Source of the DNA: Chelativorans xinjiangensis
GTDB taxonomy: Bacteria > Pseudomonadota > Alphaproteobacteria > Rhizobiales > Rhizobiaceae
Direction: 5' to 3'
Length of the DNA: 64,000 nt
Assembly: GCF_009812055.1 (NCBI RefSeq)
Contig: NZ_WQNH01000011.1
Span: 62,001-126,000 of the forward strand
Shown here: one piece after another, positions 54,273 to 63,062 of the stretch
Layout of the letters: each line of letters opens with the position of its first letter
How positions within the stretch are numbered: position 1 is the stretch's first letter
Translations under genes and position numbers: made by a program
The notes under the pieces: model-generated
What the model was told of the DNA's origin: nothing
The model's database searches: none
The model's input: only the letters and a program-made list of their open reading frames with translations

Positions 54273-55763
54273 ATGTCCGATACGATCCTGATAGTTGATG
54301 ATGACCCGGTGCAGCGCCGCCTTCTCGACGCGGTGGTCCGGAAACTGGGTTATGAGCCGGCACTTGCCGAGGGGGGCGAAGAGGCGCTCGAAGCCGTGAG
54401 CGGCGCGCGCTCGGCGCAGCTGCGCGCCGTCGTCCTGGACTTGATGATGCCGGGGATGGACGGCATCGAGGTGATGCGGCGCATGCGCCGGGCCGGCATC
54501 CACGTGCCCGTCATCGTGCAGACGGCCCAAGGCGGGGTTGAGACTGCGGTGGCGGCCATGCGTGCCGGTGCCTTCGATTTCGTCGTCAAACCCGTTTCGC
54601 CGGAGCGGCTCGGCAAAGCGATCCGCAATGCGCTGAAGGTCGAGGCGCTGGGAGGCGTGGTGCGGCGGAAGCGCAGCAGGGAAAAGGGCTTTTCCTTCAG
54701 CGATATCATTACCGGCAGCCCGGCCATGGAGCGCACCATCCGGCTGGCCCGCAAGGCAGCCGCCTCGGACATCCCCATCCTCATCGAGGGCGAATCGGGA
54801 GTGGGCAAAGAGCTGATCGCCCGCGCCATCCGCGGCGAGAGCACGCGGCGGACAAAGCCCTTCGTCACCGTCAATTGCGGCGCCATTCCCGAGAATCTTG
54901 TGGAAAGCATCTTGTTCGGCCACGAGAAGGGTGCCTTCACCGGCGCCACGGAGAAGCACACGGGCAAGTTCATCGAAGCGACCACGGGCACGCTCTTCCT
55001 CGACGAGATCGGCGACCTGCCGGCGGACGTCCAGGTCAAGCTCCTGCGCGCAGTGCAGGAAGGCGAAGTGGATCCGGTGGGCGCCCGCAGCACGGTGAAG
55101 GTCGATATCAGGCTGATCTCGGCCAGCAACCAGAATTTGCTTGAACGCGTGAAGGAGGGGCGTTTTCGCGAGGATCTGTTCTACCGGCTCAACGTATTCC
55201 CGATCATGGTGCCGCCGTTGCGCGAGCGTAAGGAGGATATCCCGCTCTTGGTACAGCATTTCATCGGCCGCTTTGCCGGTGGGGTTCCCGGAGCGCATAT
55301 CTCCGGTATCACCGCCGAGGCGCTCGATATGCTGTCGACCTATGACTGGCCGGGGAATATCCGGCAGTTGGAAAATGCCGTCTTCCGCGCGCTGGTGCTG
55401 AGCGAGGGCGAATTGCTCGCGGTGGCCGAGTTCCCGCAGATTCGCGCGCAGGTGGATGGTATCGACGAGGTATTGCTCGCTCCGCCGGAGCGGGAGGCGG
55501 CGCACGAGGATGCTGCCGAGGGCGGCGGGGAAGCACCGCTGCTCCGTCAACCGCCTCGCCCCGCGCTGCGTGTTTTCGACGAGGATGGCCATATACGGAC
55601 GCTCGAAGCGACCGAGCGGGAGATGATCCATCTTGCCGTCGAGCATTATGGCGGACAGATGAGCGAGGTTGCCCGCCGGCTCGGCATCGGCCGCTCCACG
55701 CTTTACCGCAAGCTCAAGGAAATGGGTATGGACCCGGCAGAGGGGCGCGGCCAGTCGGACTGA
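54273..55763 (+). CDS. Sigma-54-dependent response regulator (NtrC type)
   Basis: 496 residues. Receiver domain with the acidic pocket IVDDDPVQ, phospho-Asp in VLDLMMPGMDG near residue 55 and Lys in VVKPVSPERL. The AAA+ domain has Walker A GESGVGKE near residue 175, GAFTGA, the sigma-54 contact loop, and FLDEIGDLP. The C-terminal Fis HTH is EVARRLGIGRSTLYRKL. The ATG at 54273 gives the correct receiver start. No cognate histidine kinase lies nearby, so its stimulus is unknown. It precedes the DUF882 gene on the same strand. Confidence 0.93.
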   Translation: MSDTILIVDDDPVQRRLLDAVVRKLGYEPALAEGGEEALEAVSGARSAQLRAVVLDLMMPGMDGIEVMRRMRRAGIHVPVIVQTAQGGVETAVAAMRAGAFDFVVKPVSPERLGKAIRNALKVEALGGVVRRKRSREKGFSFSDIITGSPAMERTIRLARKAAASDIPILIEGESGVGKELIARAIRGESTRRTKPFVTVNCGAIPENLVESILFGHEKGAFTGATEKHTGKFIEATTGTLFLDEIGDLPADVQVKLLRAVQEGEVDPVGARSTVKVDIRLISASNQNLLERVKEGRFREDLFYRLNVFPIMVPPLRERKEDIPLLVQHFIGRFAGGVPGAHISGITAEALDMLSTYDWPGNIRQLENAVFRALVLSEGELLAVAEFPQIRAQVDGIDEVLLAPPEREAAHEDAAEGGGEAPLLRQPPRPALRVFDEDGHIRTLEATEREMIHLAVEHYGGQMSEVARRLGIGRSTLYRKLKEMGMDPAEGRGQSD

Positions 55764-55884
55764 GGCCGGATCGGCCAGCGGCTTTAGCCTTCGTTCACCA
55801 CGCCCGAGCCAAATGGCGCCGTGCCACGTTGTCGCCACGCTCCTGGAGCATTGCCGTTTCAATAAGTCTCGGTTAACCATTGTC

Positions 55885-57756
55885 ATGGAGACTGCGCATA
55901 CGTTCGGGGGGCGATGTGCGGCTCTCGTTTCGGGGACAATTTCTGCCGAAGGCCAAGGTTTGAAAAACGACGACGTTTCGCATCGCCGATTGCGCAAGGG
56001 AGGGTTCGGGCCGGTCAAGGTTCTGGCCGGGCTGATGCTTGCAGTGACGGTCCTTTTTACCGCCGCCCAGGCGGCTACCGCCGAGACCCGTACGCTGAGG
56101 CTCTATTTCCTGCATACCAAAGAGCGGGCCGAGATCACCTACAAGCGCAACGGCCGCTATTTGCAGAGCGGCCTCAACCAGGTCAACCAATTCCTGCGCG
56201 ACTGGCGCCGCAACGAGCCCACCAAGATGGACCCGCGCCTGCTCGACCTCCTGTGGGAGGTCTACCGCGCCTCGGGCTCGCGCGACTATATCAACGTCGT
56301 CTCGGCCTATCGCTCGCCAGCGACGAACGCCATGCTGCGCAGCCGCTCCAGCGGCGTGGCCGAGAAAAGCCAGCATATGCTGGGCAAGGCGGTGGACTTC
56401 TACCTGCCGGATGTGAAGCTTTCCACGCTGCGCAATCTCGGCCTGAAGATGCAGGTCGGCGGTGTCGGCTACTATCCGCGTTCGGGCTCGCCTTTCGTCC
56501 ATCTCGACGTGGGCAATGTGCGCCACTGGCCGCGCATGAGCCGCAAGGAACTGGCTTCGGTCTTCCCCGACGGCAAGACGCTGCATGTGCCTTCCGACGG
56601 CAAGCCCTTGCCGGGATACCAGCAGGCGCTCGCCTCCTATGAATCGCGCCAGCGCAACGGCGGTTCCATCCAGGTGGCGGACGATAGCGGCAGCCGCAGA
56701 CGCGGGCGGGGGCTTCTTGCCGCGCTCTTCGGCGGTGGCGCCGACGAGGAAGAGGATAACGCCGATACGCAGGTCGCTGCTGCGCCGCGCCCGGCGCAGG
56801 CAGTGCAGCAGGCGCAGCGGCAGCAGGTGGCTCAGCCGCAGCAGGCCCAGCCGGAGCCCGAGACGCCGGCCACCATCCTTGCCGCGTTGCCCGCCCGCTC
56901 GGTGCCCGTGCCTCGCGGCGCCCCGCGCCCGACGGTCGATATCGGAACACCGCTGCAGGTTGAGGCATCGACGCCCGAAAGCGCCGAAGAGGCAGCACCC
57001 CAGGAGGAGGCGGTGCAGGTGGCGCTCAATGTGCCACGGCCGACCCGGCGGCCGGATTATACACCCGCGGAAGAGGCGGTGGAGAGCGAAGACGATGAGA
57101 CGATGCAGGTGGCGACCGCCTTCGTCACGCCCACGCGCCGGCCGGAGCCGCCGCGCTCTTCGGACGCGATCGCCGAGATCCTGGCCGCGCAGAAGGATGG
57201 CGTGGTCGAGAGGGATGCCCCCGGGAGGGATGCCAAGGAGATGCTGACGGCCGCTATGCCGGTGCCGGCAGTCGCGACGGGCGTTGAAAGGCCCGAATAT
57301 ACCCTCGCCGTACTGCCTACGGCGCCGACGCGCGCATCGGGCGGGCAGGAGCGCCAGGCGGCGGCAGATGCCGGGCCGGCTACCAAGGAGCAGCGGATCG
57401 CTGCGTCGCCGCGCGCGGCTCTTTTGAAGGAGAGCGGTGGCATGTCGCCGGAAGCGCTCCTCTCCGGCAACGTGAAGACGACGCCCAAAGGCCCCAAGCC
57501 GACCCCGGTGGACACACTCGCCGAGCCTAAACCGATGGTGCTGCCCGTAACGGTGGCGACGGCTCAACGCATGCTCAGCCGGGAATCGGTGCTCGACAGG
57601 ACGCAGCACGCGGACGTTCCCGCCTTCAGCGCCGAAATCGCCGCCGCGCCCAAGGCCGTCTACACCGGCGGCTTCGAGCAAGGCGTCGAGGTGGCCGATG
57701 CCCGCAGCTTCAGCGGCAGGGCCGTTACCTTCCTGTCGGTGGCGAAGTTCGAGTAG
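55885..57756 (+). CDS. DUF882 / M15-type murein peptidase with long disordered tail
   Basis: 623 residues. After a hydrophobic leader (VKVLAGLMLAVTVLFTAAQA) the DUF882 domain spans about residues 70-240: LRLYFLHTKERAEITYKR, NVVSAYRSPATNAML, the zinc-type pair in SQHMLGKAVDFYLPD and the HLDVG motif. It resembles L,D-/M15 endopeptidases acting on peptidoglycan. The remaining 380 residues are Ala/Pro/Glu-rich and low complexity, with recurring short motifs such as RPTRRPDYTP and TPTRRPEPP. The start is not certain (a TTG near 55960 is an alternative). Confidence 0.85.
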   Translation: METAHTFGGRCAALVSGTISAEGQGLKNDDVSHRRLRKGGFGPVKVLAGLMLAVTVLFTAAQAATAETRTLRLYFLHTKERAEITYKRNGRYLQSGLNQVNQFLRDWRRNEPTKMDPRLLDLLWEVYRASGSRDYINVVSAYRSPATNAMLRSRSSGVAEKSQHMLGKAVDFYLPDVKLSTLRNLGLKMQVGGVGYYPRSGSPFVHLDVGNVRHWPRMSRKELASVFPDGKTLHVPSDGKPLPGYQQALASYESRQRNGGSIQVADDSGSRRRGRGLLAALFGGGADEEEDNADTQVAAAPRPAQAVQQAQRQQVAQPQQAQPEPETPATILAALPARSVPVPRGAPRPTVDIGTPLQVEASTPESAEEAAPQEEAVQVALNVPRPTRRPDYTPAEEAVESEDDETMQVATAFVTPTRRPEPPRSSDAIAEILAAQKDGVVERDAPGRDAKEMLTAAMPVPAVATGVERPEYTLAVLPTAPTRASGGQERQAAADAGPATKEQRIAASPRAALLKESGGMSPEALLSGNVKTTPKGPKPTPVDTLAEPKPMVLPVTVATAQRMLSRESVLDRTQHADVPAFSAEIAAAPKAVYTGGFEQGVEVADARSFSGRAVTFLSVAKFE

Positions 57757-57770
57757 AATAATCCGCCCGA

Positions 57771-58415
57771 TTATCGGCGGGCAAGCTTGGCCGCTTCGCG
57801 CGCCAGGTCTTCCACCGCCTGCCAGTTGCCGGCGGCAAGTTCGGCGTCGGGCGCGACCCAGGAGCCGCCGATACACACTACATTGGGCAACGACAGATAG
57901 TCGGCAGCGTTCTTCGGCGAGATGCCGCCGGTCGGGCAGAAGCGCACACTCGCAAGCGGCGAGGAGAGCGACTTCAGGAAAGCCGCGCCGCCGGCCTGCT
58001 CCGCCGGGAAGAACTTCAGGATATCGTATCCCTCGTCGCACATGGCCATGACCTCGCTGGGCGTGATCGCGCCCGGCAGGAAGGGCACCTCCGACTGGGC
58101 GGCCGCGTCCAGGAGCTCCTGTGTGGTTCCGGGTGAAACGATGAACTGCGCGCCGGCCACCGCAGCGCCGGTGAAATCCTTGCCCGTCAGGATGGTGCCG
58201 GCGCCGACGATGGCTTCCGGCACCTCGTCGACGACCAGGCGGATCGCATCCAGCGCGTCGGGCGTGCGCAGCGTGATCTCGACCGCCGGCAGCCCGCCCT
58301 TGGCGAGCGCGCGGGTCAGCGGGACGGCATCGGCGATGCGATCGATCTTGAGCACCGGGATGACCGGCTGCCCCGACAGGATCTCCAGAAGCTTTTCCGT
58401 TTTCTTCTTCTTCAT
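57771..58415 (-). CDS. eda: KDPG aldolase
   Basis: 214 residues. The 2-keto-3-deoxy-6-phosphogluconate aldolase barrel: PVLKIDRI, VEITLRTPDALDAI with the catalytic Glu, GAGTILTGKDF, and the Schiff-base Lys in DILKFFPAE near residue 130, then TGGISPKNAADYLSLPNV. It cleaves KDPG to pyruvate and glyceraldehyde-3-phosphate in the Entner-Doudoroff route. The edd partner is not adjacent. The ATG at 58415 is chosen over one ten codons upstream. Confidence 0.95.
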   Translation of the reverse strand: MKKKKTEKLLEILSGQPVIPVLKIDRIADAVPLTRALAKGGLPAVEITLRTPDALDAIRLVVDEVPEAIVGAGTILTGKDFTGAAVAGAQFIVSPGTTQELLDAAAQSEVPFLPGAITPSEVMAMCDEGYDILKFFPAEQAGGAAFLKSLSSPLASVRFCPTGGISPKNAADYLSLPNVVCIGGSWVAPDAELAAGNWQAVEDLAREAAKLARR

Positions 58416-58486
58416 CGCTGGCTCCAGTGTGGGGTTTCGGTGCATCTCATAGACCGATTCAACGCGAATTCAAATGCCGCGGCCGC

Positions 58487-59371
58487 TCAGGGTTTTGCGA
58501 TACGCTGCCATAGCGCGGCGATGCCGTCCCGCAGTGTCCGGCCGGTGTCGGCCAGCGGCAATGCCTTTTCCATCGCCTCCATGGTTGCTGGGCCGAAAAT
58601 GCCGTCGGCCGTCAGCCCCTGGTGGCGCTGGAACAGCGTGACCGCCGCATCGGTCTTGGGACCGAAATCGCCGTCGGCGGCCACCGCGTGGCCGAGCGCG
58701 CGAAGCAGGTTTTGCAGATGCCGCACCGCCGTGCCGCGGTCGCCCTTGCGCAGGAGGCCGAGCGGCGCACCGGGCACCGCTGCCAGCTGGCGGGCGTGGC
58801 GGCGATAGGCGAGGGAGAGTTTCACGTGGTAGCTGTTCGCGGCGAAGGCCGGGCCGTTATAGCCGCGGGCGAAGGCCGCCCAGTCGCGACGCCCGAGCGG
58901 CTCCATCAACCCGGCCTTGCCGATATAGCGCAGCATGAGATCGAGTTCGCCTTCCAGTCCGCTGCGCGCCCGGTCTACCAGCGCATCGACGTTCTCAAAG
59001 CCGAGCCAGGCCCAGTGGGCGCCCATCACCTGCCCCATGCCCCAAGAGGTGGATTCGTAGGCGGCGCGGCGGTCGATCTCGACCGCGCGCTCGAGCATCC
59101 GCCAGCGCGCGGCCTGCCCCGGCGGGTTGTGCACCGCGCCGGCGGAGGGGGCCGCAAGGCCCTCGCGGCGGGCCAGTTCCCGGTCCGGCGGGGAAAGGCG
59201 GCGATCGAAATAATGACCTTCGAAACGGATCAGCGGCTCGCGCCTGCCGTTAACGACCGCGTGCGTCCTGCCGCCGGTCTCCACCTCGACCACCGCGAGG
59301 AGGAGGGCGGGTTCGAGGCCGGCGCGGCGGGCGGTGTCGATGATGCGTTCTATCGTGTCGGCGGAAAGCAT
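58487..59371 (-). CDS. N-acetylmuramidase-domain protein with peptidoglycan-binding domain
   Basis: 294 residues. An N-terminal muramidase-type domain (LLLAVVEVETGG, LIRFEGHYFDRRLS, YESTSWGMGQVMGAHWAWLGFE, YNGP) resembling phage/prophage N-acetylmuramidases. A C-terminal PG_binding_1 repeat (LRKGDRGTAVRHLQNLLRALGH, FQRHQGLTADGIFGPATM). There is no signal peptide, so either a holin exports it or it is a prophage relic. No other phage gene is near. The ATG at 59371 with GGAGGT upstream is preferred. Confidence 0.85.
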   Translation of the reverse strand: MLSADTIERIIDTARRAGLEPALLLAVVEVETGGRTHAVVNGRREPLIRFEGHYFDRRLSPPDRELARREGLAAPSAGAVHNPPGQAARWRMLERAVEIDRRAAYESTSWGMGQVMGAHWAWLGFENVDALVDRARSGLEGELDLMLRYIGKAGLMEPLGRRDWAAFARGYNGPAFAANSYHVKLSLAYRRHARQLAAVPGAPLGLLRKGDRGTAVRHLQNLLRALGHAVAADGDFGPKTDAAVTLFQRHQGLTADGIFGPATMEAMEKALPLADTGRTLRDGIAALWQRIAKP

Positions 59372-59664
59372 GAAGGGGACCTCCGTTTCTTGTCTCGATC
59401 CCATTTTCCGCCGATGCGCGCCGACGGGGATAAATGCGTGCGCTTTTTGCGTCCGGAATTTGCGGTATGTCGCCTAACCATTTGTTTTTGCACGTAAAGA
59501 TTAGCGGTATGGTGATCCGCCTTCGCATAATTTATCCCCGCCGCCGACCGTAGGGATGTGCGCCATCCTTGCCACGCCCGGTTTTCACCGTCTGGCCATT
59601 TGGTTCGACACGCTCACCATGAGGTGAGTGGGAAGCGGGGCGCGTCTTCGGCACCGCACGAGGC
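59372..59664. other. Intergenic region upstream of the muramidase gene
   Basis: About 290 bp holding the promoter-side sequence of the muramidase gene up to the edge of the mosaic repeat. No gene or clear hairpin was recognised. Confidence 0.4.
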
Positions 59665-60571
59665 GCTTTGAGGGCGCCTCAAATAAGGCGCGTCCAACGC
59701 GCCCCGCCGGAGTCTGTCCCGACAGTCGGCCGATCACTCGGGCTTCCCGTTCTTCCCGGCTGCACCCAATTGGGGGCTTTGCCGGGCCGGACGAGAAGCC
59801 CTGGCGGCTTCTCCGCAATGCCGGCAACGCTGTCACCCAGCGCTCCCGGCACCGCCGGCCTGTCGCGGGCCCTCAGGCCTCCGGGTACCGAGCCCGAAGG
59901 GAGAGGTCTCCGCCGCTCTCCCTGATCCCCGGTCCGGACCCGGTTCCCGTAAGAGCGATGGGGACCATGATAAGGGGGCGGCGGGGAGCGTGAATAAAAT
60001 TGGCGGGAAAAAATCAAAAAAGTTGGTCGGAGTGAATGGAAACAATGGGTTGGCGGGGGAGAAAGTTTTTGTGGCTACAGATTTTATCCCCGCGCTGAAC
60101 CAACACATTAGGCCAGACGGCATGGTCGACCGCAAGGAATGTTACTTGCCGCCTCCAAACGCGCGTCATCCCGGAAAGCCGAAGGCTTGTCCGGGACCCA
60201 TTCCGGAAGGTGGACGAGTCACGGAATGGGTCCCGGACAGTCTCCGCTTCGCTCCGACTTCCGGGATGACGCGCGCGGGTGGGGTGGAGATGGGCACGTA
60301 GTACGCGCATGTCGCCGCGCGGCCGGGGTGACGCGCGGGTGGTGGGTTTCCTTGAAATGCCGGCGCCCCTTCGCGCCCCCCCTCTGTCCTGAGCTTTGTC
60401 GAAGGGCCGGACATCTCCCCCACGAGGGGGGAGATTGTGCCGGCCGCTTGCTTTGGCGCCATTCCTGCAATGCTTGCGATTGGCGAAGCCCCCCATGACG
60501 GCCGATCTCTCCCTCGTGGGGGAGATGTCCGGCCCTTCGACAAAGCTCAGGACAGAGGGGGCGCGAAGGGG
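59665..60571. repeat. Long mosaic repeat, copy B, including palindromic repeat R1
   Basis: About 900 bp, the inverted counterpart of the A copy at 45491-46350: order and content match in reverse, including the structured GC block (59690-59930), the AT-richer core with AACAATGGGTTGGCGG and GATTTTATCCCC, the GGGACCCATTCCG hairpin and R1 at 60364-60571. The R1 arms here carry CCTGAGCTTTGTCGAAGGGC inserted on both sides. No gene is called. Confidence 0.85.
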
Positions 60572-60684
60572 TGCTGGCTTGTCCGAGGAGCCCGCAGGGC
60601 GAAGGTGGAGGCTTTCCGGGGTGGAGCCGAGATAACGCCGTGCGGGTCCGGTCGAGCCGAAACGAAGGTGTTGGCCGGTGCCGC

Positions 60685-62688
60685 CTAGAGGTTGCGGATG
60701 AAATCCGCCACTTCCTCTTCGAGCTCCCTCGCCCTGGCTTCCGCTTCGCGCCGGCGGTCGGTCAGGCCGGCGATCCGATTCTCTTCCTCTTCGAGCATGG
60801 AGACGTAGCGCTGGCCGAGCGTGCTGTCGGCGGGGACGGCGGCGAGGTTGTCGCGGATGCGGGCCTGGCTGTCGGCGGCGCGTTCGAGGTCGCGTTCCAT
60901 GTCGTCCACCTCGCGCGCGGCCTCAGCGGCCCGTTGCCTCAGTTCGGCGAGTTCGGCGAGCTTCGATGCCGTGTCCGGGTCGGCGGCCGCGCCCGACCAG
61001 CCGAACAGCGCATCGGCATCGGCATTCAAGAGAGCGAAGACTTCCGTGTCGCTTCTCTCGGCGGTGGCGACGACCTCGGCCGTGCCTCCGGCGGCGACTT
61101 CCACCCGCAGGCGGTGATGGCTCGGGGTGGCGCTATCGAGGGCGCCGGAGGAGAAACGCCAGCCGTTGCGGCGGGGATGCTCGATGATCAAGGTGCGCGG
61201 CGCGTCGGCGGCGCCCTTGACGGAGTAGGTGGTGGTGAGGCGGGAAAGGCGTGTGGCGCGAACCGTCCCGTCGACGATGGCGATGCGGCTGACGGTTTCC
61301 CGCGGCTGCGACTGGGTTGTGACCTCCACCTTGCGGTCGGCGGCGAAGCTCGCCATGCGGCTTTCGCCGGCGGGCAGGCCGGTGAGCTGGGCGTCGCCGA
61401 TATACCCGTCCCGGTCGTCATAGACGGTGAGGAGGCCGGGCGGCAGGCTTGCCGCGGTGGCGTTTTCCAGAAACAGGGCGGCGACGGGATGGGTGTCGTT
61501 GCGCTCCGGCTGGAAGACCGAAACCCGCTCGGCCGGCACCTCTTCGTCGACGAAGGGCACGGAAAGGGTCTGGCCGGCGGCAAGATCGACGGGAGAGGGC
61601 AGGCGGTAGGTTGCCGTCGTCTCGCCCTCCTCAGCCACCGCGCGGCCTATCGGGGCGGATGCCGGCATCTCGGCCGACATGACGGCTTCGGGCGCGGCCA
61701 TCATCTGCTGCCGCATGTCGAAGCCCGCCTCCTCGTCTTCCTCAGCCATGGACATGGCCTTGGCGGCGTCCGGGCGCGGCGGTGTCGCGCTCCCCGCCGT
61801 GACCGGGACCTCCGGCCGCTCGTGCCAGTAGCGCTGGTGCAGGCGCTGCGCGAGGGTGACCGGGGCGCCGGAGGAGAGGGTGAGCGCGACGTTCTGCCAG
61901 TCCTCGCCGGTGGCGTTCTCGATCACCGCCCAGGCCTGCAGGCGGGCGGTGCCCTCGCCGCCGGTCACCAGGCGGTATGCCGTCTTCCAGACGGGCGCGG
62001 GCACGACGTAGGAAAGGCCGACGGCCCGGCTGCCCTCGCCCGACAGCTCGACCGCTATCGAGCGGATATCGTCGGTGCGGCCGCGGCCGCTGACGCTTGC
62101 CGCCTCCCGCACCTTCTCGCGCATCGCCTCGTCGAGGATGTCGAGCACGGCGTCGGCGCCGAGGTTCAAGACCTCGATCTCGCCGGAATCCGTCATGACG
62201 GAGAGGATGCGCTCGGTGCGGGATGTCTCGCCCTCCCCGGCCTGCCGGGTGCCGACGCCGAGAACGACGCCTTCGACCGTGCGGCCGCCGGAGGATGCGC
62301 GGACGCCAACGCCCTGCAGGGACGCCGCCAGATCGGGAAGCGACCCCATCTCCTCCGGCGTGAAGGGCAGGCGCCGGAACGTCTCCTCGACGGGCGACAG
62401 GCCATCCAGCGTCACCGCGCCGATGGCGCCGGCCGGATCGCGGACGAGGAGGCTTTTCAGGATGTCGTCGACCTGCTCGAGGGGGACGTCGATGCGCAAG
62501 GTGCCCGATCCGTCGACGGGGGCGCTGCGGTGGACCTCGGCCAGGCCGCCGGAGGACAGCGTGATGGCCTCGATCCGGCTGCCGGATGCCCCCTCGGCCA
62601 TGACGGGCGCGGCCAGCGCCAGGAAAATGGCGGCGGCGCCCGGCATGAGCGGCCATGCCGGCGTCAATCGGCTTTCCAGCTTTCTCAT
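60685..62688 (-). CDS. DUF4139-domain envelope protein
   Basis: 667 residues. A Sec signal (AAAIFLALAAPVMAEG) is followed by an N-terminal region (IEAITLSSGGLAEVHR), a large DUF4139 domain from about residue 190 (LSYVVPAPVWKTAYRLV, AVIENATGEDWQNVALTL, the FVDEEVPAERVSVF and FLENATAASLP strands), and a C-terminal coiled coil rich in Arg/Glu (about residues 560-660). The function of the family is unknown; the layout suggests an envelope scaffold or adhesion-like protein. The ATG at 62688 has AAGGAGGAG upstream. Confidence 0.88.
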   Translation of the reverse strand: MRKLESRLTPAWPLMPGAAAIFLALAAPVMAEGASGSRIEAITLSSGGLAEVHRSAPVDGSGTLRIDVPLEQVDDILKSLLVRDPAGAIGAVTLDGLSPVEETFRRLPFTPEEMGSLPDLAASLQGVGVRASSGGRTVEGVVLGVGTRQAGEGETSRTERILSVMTDSGEIEVLNLGADAVLDILDEAMREKVREAASVSGRGRTDDIRSIAVELSGEGSRAVGLSYVVPAPVWKTAYRLVTGGEGTARLQAWAVIENATGEDWQNVALTLSSGAPVTLAQRLHQRYWHERPEVPVTAGSATPPRPDAAKAMSMAEEDEEAGFDMRQQMMAAPEAVMSAEMPASAPIGRAVAEEGETTATYRLPSPVDLAAGQTLSVPFVDEEVPAERVSVFQPERNDTHPVAALFLENATAASLPPGLLTVYDDRDGYIGDAQLTGLPAGESRMASFAADRKVEVTTQSQPRETVSRIAIVDGTVRATRLSRLTTTYSVKGAADAPRTLIIEHPRRNGWRFSSGALDSATPSHHRLRVEVAAGGTAEVVATAERSDTEVFALLNADADALFGWSGAAADPDTASKLAELAELRQRAAEAAREVDDMERDLERAADSQARIRDNLAAVPADSTLGQRYVSMLEEEENRIAGLTDRRREAEARARELEEEVADFIRNL

Positions 62689-62824
62689 CGTCTCCTCCTT
62701 GGCTGATGGCCGGCTTATCCTACCCGTCCTGCCGCGGGGAGGCACCCTCCCCGCGCAGGGCGCTTATCGGTTCCCACAGATCATATCGGTGGTGGAGGGG
62801 GTAGAGGGTTCGGTGATGCCGGCA

Positions 62825-62882
62825 CCCCTTCGCGCCCCCCTCTGTCCTGAGCTTTGTCGAAGGGCCGGACATCTCCCCCACG
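62825..62882. repeat. Palindromic repeat R1, truncated by the ISAs1 element
   Basis: The first arm (CCCCTTCGCGCCCCCCTC, then GGGCCGGACATCTCCCCC) is intact but stops at CACGAG, where IS sequence starts. The second arm is not found on the far side because the window ends inside the IS. This is a second case of an insertion in R1, after IS110. Confidence 0.8.
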
Positions 62883-63060
62883 AGGCAGGGGAATCGCATA
62901 TCAGTATTTTCTTTATTGCCAAGAAGGTTTGGATGGATTCTTGAGAGGCTTTCCGATTCGCGAGGAAGCCTAGGCAGGGGAATCGCATATCAGTATTTTC
63001 TTTATTGCCAAGAAGGTTTGGATGGATTCTTGAGAGGCTTTCCGATTCGCGAGGAAGCCT
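62883..63060. repeat. Exact 89-bp tandem duplication at ISAs1 left end
   Basis: 62883-62971 is repeated exactly at 62972-63060. The unit begins AGGCAGGGGAATCGC and ends GCGAGGAAGCCT, and contains the IS left terminus with no coding function. The identity is complete, which is uncommon for aged biological duplicates. Confidence 0.9.
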
Positions 63061-63062
63061 TG

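Noticed and set aside
58487-59371. Prophage region around the muramidase gene
   Set aside because: No other phage structural, integrase or holin gene is nearby; a single lysozyme-like gene is not enough.
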